Source of the DNA: Atherinomorus stipes
Lineage: Eukaryota > Chordata > Actinopteri > Atheriniformes > Atherinidae
Reading direction: 5' to 3'
Assembly (NCBI GenBank): GCA_023101725.1
Contig: JALJCO010001415.1
Coordinates: 62,001-126,000, forward strand
Length of the DNA: 64,000 nt
The translations under genes and the position numbers were made by a program. The notes under the pieces were generated by a model that saw nothing but the letters and a program-made list of their open reading frames with translations, ran no database searches and was not told the DNA's origin. Of the stretch, positions 54,708 through 64,000 are shown in pieces. How positions within the stretch are numbered: the first letter of the stretch is position 1; the number at the start of each line of letters is the position of its first letter.

Positions 54708-56288
54708 CTACTCGGCCAGTTAAACCTGGATAGTTAGAGACGTGAGTAGGCTACTTAGTTCTATTTTTCAAACCAACCTGTCAAACATTAACTGTGTGGG
54801 GGCGGAGTGACGTCACTGACTGGCACACCGAAGACACTTATCATCCAGAAGTCTGAATTGAAGGGACAGCCGGAAGTCCGATGAATTCTTTTCAAAATAA
54901 AGGCAGTAGAATAAAGAGTTCTTACTGTACTTAAAAAAAAAACAACGGATCTGATAATAACACAATGAAAATAAAAAATAAATAGCCCCGGTTTTGTCGC
55001 GTGCACGTACGCAGTGGACGTACTGGAGACATGACAACATAGGATTTCATAGAGCTGCATCTTAACCTGGGACTGCTGGTTAACCGTCACCGTTACACCG
55101 TCGCTGCTCCCACACTTAAGATGAGTTTTGAAGCCTGAGGGCTGTCTAAGTGCAGGAGATGCATCAGTCTTAATCCGGTGAATTTTTTCATTCAAGAGCA
55201 ATCAATATCTGACCTCACAGATCATTTTTTCTCTAGAATACAATCAAACAGGTGCTGAACTTACAAAAATTTTGTTTTGTGTGTGTGCAGGAGAAAACAA
55301 TATTTAAATAGTTTTTCAATATAGTCTTTCGTGCTCTCTAAAACACACACAAATTGATTTTCAGTTCGGACTTTCAAAACAGAACTACGAAAAGATCCGG
55401 ATTTTTTCTTTTTAAACTTTTGAACAGAAATATTGAAGCAATTTTGTGCAAAGTTAACAAACCTTGTGAACTTTATAATAAGACAGTAATAAGAATACAT
55501 ATTTCTCAGCAAATGGTTGAAATAACACTTAATGAAATAGCATTATTAAGAGATTTATTAAGACTTGAAACAATAATGGGATATTCACCAATAATGAAAA
55601 TAACTAACACTCAGATTATTCAGGGAGGTTTATTTCCACAAATTATTATGATCAGTCGTAGACTAAAAAATTGCTCTAACAAACGGTAGAGGAGGCAGTT
55701 AAAATGTTAAAAATAATAATTTTACCATGTGATAGGGATTAAATTATGCAACATATTTTATTTTGAAAACCTTAACCAGAAGTGTAGTGTCTAATTTCTG
55801 CACTTTGACAGATTGGTGTCCTCAGCGAAGAAAGTAAAGTTTGTCTGCCGTCTTCTGGGTGTCTCGTTTAGCTATTTTAACGAACTTTCGGACATTTTGC
55901 GGGAATTCTTTTGAGTTTTGAAACTTTTCGTGTAATTGTTGTTTTAGTCGGAACCGTTTAATGGAGACACGAAGTTCCTTCCTGCTAACGGCACAACGTC
56001 AACTTCTTCTACTGTAAATCGAGCGGAAGCGTAATTTATTAGCTGTTATCTGACTGTGACGGAGCCCCAACTTTCCACTCTGCTCCTCGGTTCCTCTCCT
56101 CGGTTCTGCCATGGTCATTTGACCGGGAAAATTTGGAAAGCTTTCACTTGAATTGAACTAAGATGTGTGGTAAGCACAGTTAACGTTCGGCCTGCGGAGA
56201 ACCGGAGGAAACAGCCGAACTTTACTGCCCTTGTTGACGCCACGTTTGCCGGGTTTTAGCTCGTTGCTCCCGGAGCCGCTCGGTCAGG
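54706..56288. other. Upstream region and 5' UTR of the b4galt1-type gene
   Basis: 54706-55800 is AT-rich with no exon. From about 55980 the sequence becomes more GC-rich towards the start codon (CTCCTCGGTTCCTCTCCTCGGTTC near 56082), which is where a promoter and 5' UTR would lie. No clear TATA box is seen. Confidence 0.4.
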
Positions 56289-58354
56289 ATGACCGGTGAC
56301 TCGACTCTGAACTTTAATGTCCTCCACCGGACCTGCAAGCTGGTGGTGCTCCTCTGCTTTCTCCACATCACCGTCACTTTCTTCTTCTACGTCCGCTCCA
56401 TGGACACCTCGTTCGGCTTCCGGAACCCACAGTCCCGCAGAAATGTCACGAGTTTCGGCCAGGACAGACTAACAATTATCAGCCCCGGAACCGGGACAAA
56501 AGAGGGTGACACGAAGCGGGAGGAGCACCAGGACCAGGCGGAGCAGGCAACACAAGAGCCGGAGAAGAAGCTGGAGAAATGTCCGGAGACGTCACCCCTG
56601 CTGGGTAAGACTGGGCGCGTGTCAGCGTGACAGCTTCACGTTGCTCTTATCAGTCAGCTGCAGGCCTGCTGGGTTCAGTCAACACAGTCCTGCAACACAA
56701 ATGAACGCTTTAACAGAATAGGACTCTTATCATGCTGACTGACAGAGAAGAAAAGCTGTTCAGGTTACAGTGGCGGTGTTAGGATGGGAGGTTTAGGGGT
56801 GCTGAGCACCCAAAGTGCACAAGAGTTTTTTCCTCTTTGTTTACGAAGGTTCGGATCATTTTCACGCCTTAGATTTAAGTTTTTATCACCAAGCGTCAAG
56901 AAACAAAGTTATTGTTGCAGCTAATTAAAATCCCAATTCAGTTTTATCTGGATGAGAGAAGCTTGTTTTGGGCATGCAGGTGTCACAGCCCCCATTTATC
57001 TTCCTTATTTATGGAGATTCTAAAAGTGTTCCAAACTTAATTTAGAATATTTATCATAAAAACAAAGTTAGGCTATTACTGCTGCTATTTGAAATATGCA
57101 AAGTGGCCTTAAACCATTTTTGAGGGGTGGGGGTTGCTGTGTTTCTTTGTAAAAGTATGACACTTCAACAAAGTCTAATACATATTTATACTTTTCAAGT
57201 TTAAAAAAAAAGGGGGGAAAGCACATACAGTTAAAACATATATGTATGTATAAAAATCTTAAATTTTAGAGGTGCTGGGATTCAATTAAAGTGTGTTTCA
57301 ATCCCATTTTTTCCCAGTTAAATCTAAGTTTTATTGCAGTTTTGGTAAAGGAAATTTTGAGACAATTCAAAGTGTTTACATAAAATATTTAAAGCATTCC
57401 AGCAGGATGCAGGAGAAACATACAAAAAATGGTTAAAAACAATAAAAAAGAATAAAAGAGATGAAACTAAAACAGAAGTGAAATATAGAAAAACAGACAA
57501 CAGAACACTCACAGTGGATTACATACTGATATCAATTCATCATCATCACCATCAGCACTGTCAATGTACATACGTGAGAAATTATAGAGAAAAAGAAAAA
57601 TCCAATCTTATTTAAGGATGGATGGGTGGAACATTTGTCTTTGTGATTTGAAAAAAAAAATAGAAACCTATAAAAAAAATCCATTACTGTAGTCAAGTCT
57701 ACAGAGAACAGATTAAGTTTTTCTAAATCATGCTGAGTCATCAGACCCCTTCTTCCTGATTCATTTTTCGGATAGTACAAGGCAGATTGATTCCAGTTTA
57801 TTCTCTCTTATCAGTTTTATAGATAAAGGGGTGTGTGTATGGAAGACGTTTTTTATGAATCAATCACCCTAATCATGAACTGCCTGAACATGGGATCAGA
57901 ATAATTTATTTTATTTCTGATGGCATCTGAATTTTATTTGTTGCGCATGTCAGTAACACTTTTTCTTACACCAGCTCAAACATCCTTTAATTGTTCATGA
58001 GTCAGGTGTGTCAGGAATGTTGACTCTGTAACTAAAACAGGTTTTTACCTCCATCACACCCAGAACTTCATCAAACATGACATTAATGCACACATTGTCC
58101 ACATTTCTGTGTCCTTAGTGGGACCTCTGCGGGTGGAGTTTAACATCCACGTGAACCTGGACCAGATAAAGAAGGACAACCCCAATGTCCAGTTGGGGGG
58201 ACGGTATCGGCCCAAAGACTGCGAGGCGCTCCAGAAGGTGGCCATCATCATCCCGTTCCGTAAACGGGACGAACACCTGAAGTTCTGGCTCTACTACCTC
58301 CATCCAATCCTGCAGAGACAGCAGCTGGACTACGGAGTTTACATCATCAACCAG
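56289..58354 (+). CDS. b4galt1: Beta-1,4-galactosyltransferase 1-type gene, first two coding exons (5' partial gene)
   Basis: Coding exons 56289-56604 and 58119-58354 join in frame (CTG CTG G|TG GGA) and give the first 184 residues; exon 2 ends at CAG|GTGAGC in phase 0. These enzymes sit in the trans-Golgi as type II membrane proteins and transfer galactose from UDP-Gal to terminal GlcNAc. A short basic N-terminus precedes a transmembrane anchor (about residues 17-34, LVVLLCFLHITVTFFFYV). A variable stem with an N-glycosylation sequon (NVTS) leads into the conserved domain: GGRYRPKDC, VAIIIPFRKRDEHLKFWLYY, LHPILQRQQLDYGVYIINQ. The LYYLHPxLQRQQLDYG wording matches B4GALT1 better than B4GALT2. 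Which fish paralogue it is cannot be settled here. The metal-binding DVD and later motifs are in exons beyond the window. Confidence 0.92.
56605..58118 (+). other. Intron 1 of the b4galt1-type gene
   Basis: AT-rich intron of 1.5 kb with no recognised repeat boundaries and no exon-like frame. Confidence 0.5.
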
Positions 58355-59050
58355 GTGAGCTGATGTACCTGGGAGGGGCGGGGCTTGGTGCTCTGATTCA
58401 GAAACCTGTCTAGAGCATGAAAACTATGTTACCACTGGAAATGGTTTAACTGGACCGGCAAGGGTACAGCTCTGGAAGGCAGTTGTGTTACAGGAAACTG
58501 TGATGTCACTGAAAAGATCCTGTAAACCTTGAAAAGGTCTTGAAACCTGAGATTCCAACCAACAGTGTCTGTGTGTGTGAAGGAAACAGTCCATAACACA
58601 TACACAGAGCTGTCTAACCGGTATAATACCATTGCTGAGCCACTAAGCTTAAAGTAGTGACCTGTTCTTATCGACTATATTCAAGTTGTTCTGTAAACAG
58701 CATTTCTGTGGAGAGAAGTTGTGCTTGTAAAGCGAAGCCCTGCGGATGGAAGCTGGAGAGGTCAACTGGGTTTTCTGTATTTTATAGTTTCAGGGAAAAA
58801 TTAATTTCAGGTTACCTGACTGTGAAAAGACGTTATAGGAAATAAAATTCCAGATGGAAGAAGTTTTTAAGATATTGTTTGGCCCAGTTTATTTTGAATG
58901 TGTTATTGAGAGAGCTAAATTCTATGAAATTTAAACCTCCTTTGTTGTATGAATTCAGAATTACAGATTTACGAATTTAGTGAGTTTTATTTTTCCATAA
59001 AAAAATATTTAGCATCTTATCACCAGATTTATAAAAGGAGTTAGAGCAGA
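58355..59050 (+). other. Start of intron 2 of the b4galt1-type gene
   Basis: No features recognised. Intron 2 continues past the window end, so it is at least 5.6 kb. Confidence 0.5.
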
Positions 59051-59051
59051 G

Positions 59052-59235
59052 ACACACCGAACAGACTGCTGACCATTGTGGTCGTCGCCAGAAAATGGGG
59101 TTAGGCTAATCAATCGGCTTCAGTCTCACCGACACGGTGAGAAAAGTGCCCAAGAACACATCGAACTCATTTCAGACCTAGGTGCACCTTCTGCGCATGC
59201 GCAAAATGTAATGTCGCCACAACAGCAGGTGGCAC
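59052..59235 (+). repeat. Dispersed repeat, second copy of the block at 38905-39095
   Basis: Direct repeat with GAGACACACC, GGTCGTCGCCAGAAAATGGGG, GAGAAAAGTGCCCAAGAACACA and AAAATGTAATGTCGCCACAACAGCAG. The SINE at 59246 begins right after it. Related sequence may resume near 59490. Confidence 0.7.
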
Positions 59236-59245
59236 TGATCTACAT

Positions 59246-59478
59246 GTAGGGAGTGGGTAGCCTAGTGGTAATGTCGCGAGCTTTGGCACAGAGGACCCGG
59301 GTTCGAGTCCCCGTCACACCACTCAGGTGAACCACTGTGGACCCCTGAGCAAGGACCCTAACCCCCACCAACCAACTGCTCGCCGGGCGCTTTAAGTAGC
59401 AGCCCGCTGCTCTGTGATACTACTGTACAGTACAGATGGGTAAAATGCAGAGCCCTAATTTCCCCTCGGGGTATCTCC
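59246..59478 (+). mobile_element. tRNA-derived SINE
   Basis: A-box-like TAGCCTAGTGGT (59259-59270) and B-box GGTTCGAGTCC (59300-59310) are properly spaced for an internal RNA polymerase III promoter. The tail has the ATGGGTAAAATGCAGAGCCC...TTTCCCC block shared by many fish SINEs. The tRNA part has lost pairing and is not a functional tRNA gene. Confidence 0.8.
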
Positions 59479-60121
59479 ATATTGTGGTACCAAACACCGG
59501 AAATGGGGGACCATTTCTCAAGACGTAATCGTGTCAAAGCTGCTGCTGCTGCTGTTGTTAGATTAGTTAGCAGAGGGCGAGGACTGCTAGCTAAGGTCCC
59601 AGTACGATGCCAAACGATGTGTGAGTTTGCATTATATCCGCTCTTCATCTGGTTTGTTTACCTTCACTTTGGGTCTTTTCGTTTGCTGATTCGCCAGCAA
59701 GGTCAAGTCCCCCGGACCAAGTTCGTCATTAAATATAAACTCACCAAGTCAACACGGCGATCAGCACGGCGTCACGGCTGAAACTTCTCACGGAGGAATA
59801 ACCGGACCAAAACAAACTTTCTTGTCCCTGCGGCCTCCAGAACAGGAGCAAAGTTCTCGCTTCTCGTGGAGAAAAACAGCTGTTTCCATCCTCGTCGTAT
59901 ATCCATGCTGTATTTGTTTTTCCTGTGCGTGGGGGCTACATGTGCTCCCATTGGCTCAAAAGAGCGTACTGGCAGCAAAGGATTATGGTCTATGTAGTTT
60001 AGTACGTTACGCTACGCATTGAGCGGACTGAAAACTATTTGTTTTGTCTCAAGAGATACACTGTTTAATACCGAGACAAGACCACGGCGATATCGCAATA
60101 TCGACAATATAGTTACATCCC

Positions 60122-61584
60122 TAGCCCTCATTTATCAAACCATCGTAGAAATGATCGCACATCTGATCGTAAAAATGGTCGTACAATTGGACCCCTGTGT
60201 GATTTATTAAAATGTTCGTATTGGTCCAATCTCGTCATACGAACAAAAGTCTTGATAAATACCACAGTTGAAATCCATCGTCATTTAAATGTCACGCCCA
60301 CGGTTACGCCCTTAAACATGCATGATTATGAGGCTTCACCCAGCGAGGTTGAACCATGGAGAGGAGAGATTCTGCCAGAAAAGAAACTTTTGGGGGGATC
60401 AAGACAGAATTCCTCATTTGTGAGGTGGAAAAGATTAAAGAAGTGCTGTTTGGCAGCTTAAAAACAGGAGTCAGAGACGTGCACAACAACGCTGGACGGA
60501 AGAGGATCGGTCAGCCTCACTGGTGTTGAACGACCAGCTGATATATTAATAAAAGTCTCATTCTAGACCTGGTTTATATGGTTTATTCATTTTATTAGTT
60601 ATTAAATTTAATAATGGTCCACATCCGATAGCAACGTCACAATTCTTTAGCCAATGGGTCAGAAAAAGTGGTCCAATATGAAACTCGCCACCAAAAGATG
60701 TTTCACTGGCATGATACCCCCCCCCCCCTTCCGTCATGAGTCCGGGCGCGTCGGATTTCGAGCCTGGTCCAGACAGGGACAGAAAAAAGATGACTTGCAT
60801 TAGCAAAACTAAGGGACAGTCTACTGACTGAGCACTTACAACTTTAACGTATAGATTACTTATTAGAAATGACGGGGATCAGCTGCTGTCTCCTCCGTAC
60901 AGCCCAGTTGGGGCTGCAGGGCGGCTGCCGGTGCATCTTCTCCTCTGACTGCACATCAAAACTCTCCAGCGGTCTGAGCGATGTGCAGCACTGCACAGGA
61001 CAGGAGTGTATTGTAGATTTTCTCAGAGTCTAAAGCAGCGTTTCATCCCGCTGGGTCCGATACCCACCTGCGTTCATGCAGCCCGAAGCAGCGCTCAACC
61101 TGGACACCTGCGCATGTGTACATACTGATGCCAACCTCCGCTCCTATGTGGCAGTTTTACCAGCGGGGTGAGGAAATGCACGAAGAGTGCAAAGCACTTG
61201 TCTCCTAGAACTATATGTTAATGATTTTAATAATTTGTTGAGATAAATGGAGGAATTAAATTCAGTCACAGCTATTTTTGTAATTTTGAGAATAATTTCT
61301 ACATTCCCTTTTTCCTTTTTCTTTGCAAATGGGTTCATTCTTAGTGCTGATATGTGAATACTTATGTTAAAATGACAGTTTGCGGTTTAATTAATAAATA
61401 TTTTCATGTTCTGCTGCGCTGCTGCAGACCCTCACTGACTCAAACTTGCGTACACGAACTCAGAGCTGTCGTGAGATTTGATTGTATCCTACGATCACGT
61501 TCAAATTGATAAATGCCGAGTCTTGCGTGGAAATGGTCGTACGCACAGATTTTCGTCGTACGATCATTTGATAAATGAGGGCCT
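60122..61584 (+). mobile_element. PIF/Harbinger-type relic with Myb/SANT-like domain remnant
   Basis: The ends GCCCTCATTTATCAAA and TTTGATAAATGAGGGC are inverted repeats with CTA on both sides. Sub-terminal ATCGTA/TACGAT words are abundant. A frame starting at 60356 (through EVEKIKEVLFGSLKTGVRDV, stop about 60526) resembles the Myb/SANT-like DNA-binding protein of Harbinger elements. No nuclease is recognisable. It lies in intron 2 of the b4galt1-type gene. Confidence 0.7.
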
Positions 61585-64000
61585 ATGTGTGGAAAAAACA
61601 CAGAATGTTAGGTAATGAAAATAAATTAATTATTGAGAAAAAAAATCACAGTTTGATCATGAAATTAAAAAGAAAATAAATTGGAAAAAAAAAAGTTGGG
61701 TTGAGTATGAAAACCTGTTCATGCATACTTCGTAGTTCATAATTTCATACCGCGTGTGTTGTATCCCCTTAGAAAATATGTATATTCTGAATATGTCCGG
61801 ATTTTATTTTTAAAAAAACTTGTTCTGTGAATAGTTCCTTTACTGTTGTGATAAAAAAAAACAATGAATCTCAATTCTAAGGCTGTTCTGTACTTGTCAA
61901 ACAATAAATGAAGAAACTTTTGATCAATCTGTATCAATTTCAGACATAAAATAATGTACCAATTTAAGATGGTTGGTGGAAATAGTACTAGCACATGTAC
62001 GTATATGCGTGCACGTGCACATGTGCACGTGGTCAGGATGGTACCACCTCCACCTCAATCTGAGCGAGAAAAAACCCTGCATACTTGCCAACATTGGGCT
62101 GTGAAAAAAAGGGAGATGTTTTTAATCGGTGTATCGACCCAAGGCGTAATTATTTGTCATTTCTTGCCTTGTATTTTAAAGGGGGTTCATTCTGTGCATT
62201 GGTCTCACTACCTGGGCACGTTTGTGGCTTAGTAAAATTAAATGAAGGAAGTGAACCATCTTGTCATTCAGGATCTTTGTATCCGTGGGAGCAGGCGGAG
62301 CCCCAAACATACAGACAGACCGCAGCAGGTGAGCTTAGAGGAGCATAGAAAAGCAAAGCCAAATGCTCCAGCACCGATGTGGGAATATTTCAGCTTCAAG
62401 CCCAGTGACAGAAGTGGAACCATCAACTCAGACAAGCCACTTCAAACACAATCACCCAGTTGAGTTTGCCCAGCTGGGGGTGGGGTGGGGCAAAATTGCA
62501 CTGTTGAAGTGCAGTTTTATTGTTGAGACTGGATAGACCATTGCAGGCTATTTAATGTTTTGGAGAAATAGGGTCTAGTTTATTGGGGTTTTTTTGGTGC
62601 AATTTTTCTGACAGAGATGGAGTCCTTTTTTAATTAAATTTTTTATTGTTTTATTGTGTGTCTATTTAGGATAGTTAAAAGTTCTGGTTCTGGACATTCC
62701 AGTGTGAAATAAAAGTTTAATTGTTGCATTTTGAAAGGATGTACTTGCATTATTATAATATATTAACATTACATAAGTGGTTATTTTGGTCTTGGTAAAG
62801 TTGACAATAATATAGTTTGTCAATAAGTCTAATATATATCTAAGATTAATCTCAATATTTGAAACATGTCTATTTTGCATAGATGGGTTCTCATCAGTAA
62901 CAAGAGTCTAGAACAGGTTTCATCCAGATCCCTCATGCAGAAGCAGTTGTAACGCTGTTTGTGGGCTGTGGGTGATGAAGATTGGTATGTAAGACTCGAG
63001 CACAAGAGAGCAGCTTGAATGGGAAGGATCAGGTGCTGTTTTTCTGCCAAAACAACGTGCAGCAACATTTCCTCTCTTATGACATGGAGGCCAGCCGGTA
63101 CATGTCCGCTGCAGCTCTGAGGTGGAAAAGTCGAATGGTTGTCTGAATGCAAACGGAAAAATGCACTATCACTGCTTTCCAGAGCAGGTCTGAGAGGAGC
63201 TGTGTGAGCAGCCCTGCTCCTCAGTGATCAGAGACACAGAGGGCAGGGAAGAAGCAGGTTATGGCGCTGTGGAGCAAAACTGCGGCCATCAGCCACCATT
63301 GGAGTAAAGTCCAGCCGATTCTCATAGTTTGCAAAACGTTCTATCAGCACGGATTAATCAGCCAAACCGACTAATCGGTGGACCTCTAGCTAAAACCCCG
63401 CAGGATTCACCGGTGTTGAAGTTACAGACTGTGTATCTGGGCAACCAAACACCCCAGGTCATGTGATCACATGTATTTGTGGTTTTACAGCAGGTAGAAA
63501 ACAGTTACTTCATTCTTGCAGTATGAGCATGTTAGTATGAGGAAAAACACTTAACTTCAACAAGACTCAGACTGTAATCAAGTGAAATAATCTGCCAGTG
63601 TAGTAGGATAGTTACACTCGGTAAGATTTCCTGAAATAAGAAAAAATATCTTGGGTTTAGGCCTCAGACAACTCCCTTTATGCTCCCTTATGTACGTAAA
63701 TGGCGATGTCCATTTCATGTGTCACCTTGCATGGCTGCCTTTATTCTTCCATGTGTCCTCTGCGTTTCCAGAACGCCGCTAGGCGGCAGTGCTGCCTGTC
63801 CCGGTGCCCTGGTGATGTGATGTCGTAGATATGAGTGTATTTTTGGACACATTTTTGCAAAGCCTCCTCTGAAAAGAATGCTGGAGCATTCTCTGTTTGT
63901 TAAGCGTCTTCCTTCTCTGGTGCTTTCGGTGGGCTGTATGGCATTTGGGGCTTTTGTGTTTTGTTTTTTTTTCTGTTGTTCCTCTCTGGTTTGTTCCTAC
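61585..64000. other. Rest of intron 2, transposon fragments
   Basis: 62338-62460 reads KPNAPAPMWEYFSFKPSDRS, weakly like a BED-type zinc finger of a hAT transposase. 63058-63105 repeats the right end of the element at 44190-44235. 63340-63395 ends in AATCGGTGGACCTCTAG, a common hAT MITE end. The remainder is unassigned and no further galactosyltransferase exon was found. Confidence 0.4.

Noticed and set aside
59246..59478. Functional tRNA gene
   Set aside because: The A and B boxes are present but no cloverleaf forms, and a SINE body follows. The same applies to 46326-46484 and 50384-50535.
58355..64000. Third exon of the galactosyltransferase within the window
   Set aside because: No frame with the expected conserved stretch after the INQ boundary was found. 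It must lie further downstream.

Overview
The window is nuclear DNA of a ray-finned (teleost) fish. It contains three split protein-coding genes whose exons can be joined in frame, and most of the rest is transposon-derived. The fish assignment rests on the transposon mix (Tc1/mariner, hAT, PIF/Harbinger, piggyBac-like MITEs, L2/CR1-type and Rex1-like LINEs, tRNA-derived SINEs), abundant microsatellites, and fish-like versions of REST and NOA1 side by side. No prokaryotic feature, CRISPR array or functional tRNA gene was found.

Layout. 1-6.7 kb: intergenic sequence with MITEs, a Tc1 relic, AAT and CTAT microsatellites, and one candidate minus-strand first coding exon carrying a mitochondrial-type presequence (5850-5912). 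6.7-24.6 kb: noa1 on the plus strand, nine coding exons, 727 codons. Its 7.4-kb first intron is packed with nested inverted repeats, and intron 7 is almost entirely a 30-copy 33-bp minisatellite. 24.6-26.4 kb: the gap between the two gene tails, holding a TTAA-flanked MITE. 26.4-43.0 kb: rest on the minus strand, five coding exons, 925 codons, nine C2H2 zinc fingers, with a candidate non-coding first exon near 42.8-43.0 kb. 43-55.8 kb: a transposon field, including one L2-type LINE copy split by at least four later insertions. 56.3-64 kb: the first two coding exons of a beta-1,4-galactosyltransferase 1-type gene on the plus strand; the rest of the gene lies beyond the window.

Relations. noa1 and rest are tail to tail, as their human counterparts are on chromosome 4q12, so this is conserved microsynteny. 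rest and the b4galt1-type gene are head to head about 13 kb apart. The three products work in different places: mitochondrial GTPase, nuclear transcriptional repressor, Golgi glycosyltransferase. The sequence gives no reason to think they act in one pathway.

The most unusual structures are the noa1 intron-7 minisatellite, which contains the 3' splice site of exon 8 and repeats that site about 30 times; a large imperfect palindrome in the rest intron before its last exon; three levels of inverted repeat in noa1 intron 1; and a perfect 25-bp hairpin near 39.6 kb. All coordinates, joins and repeat comparisons were made by eye, without alignment software.
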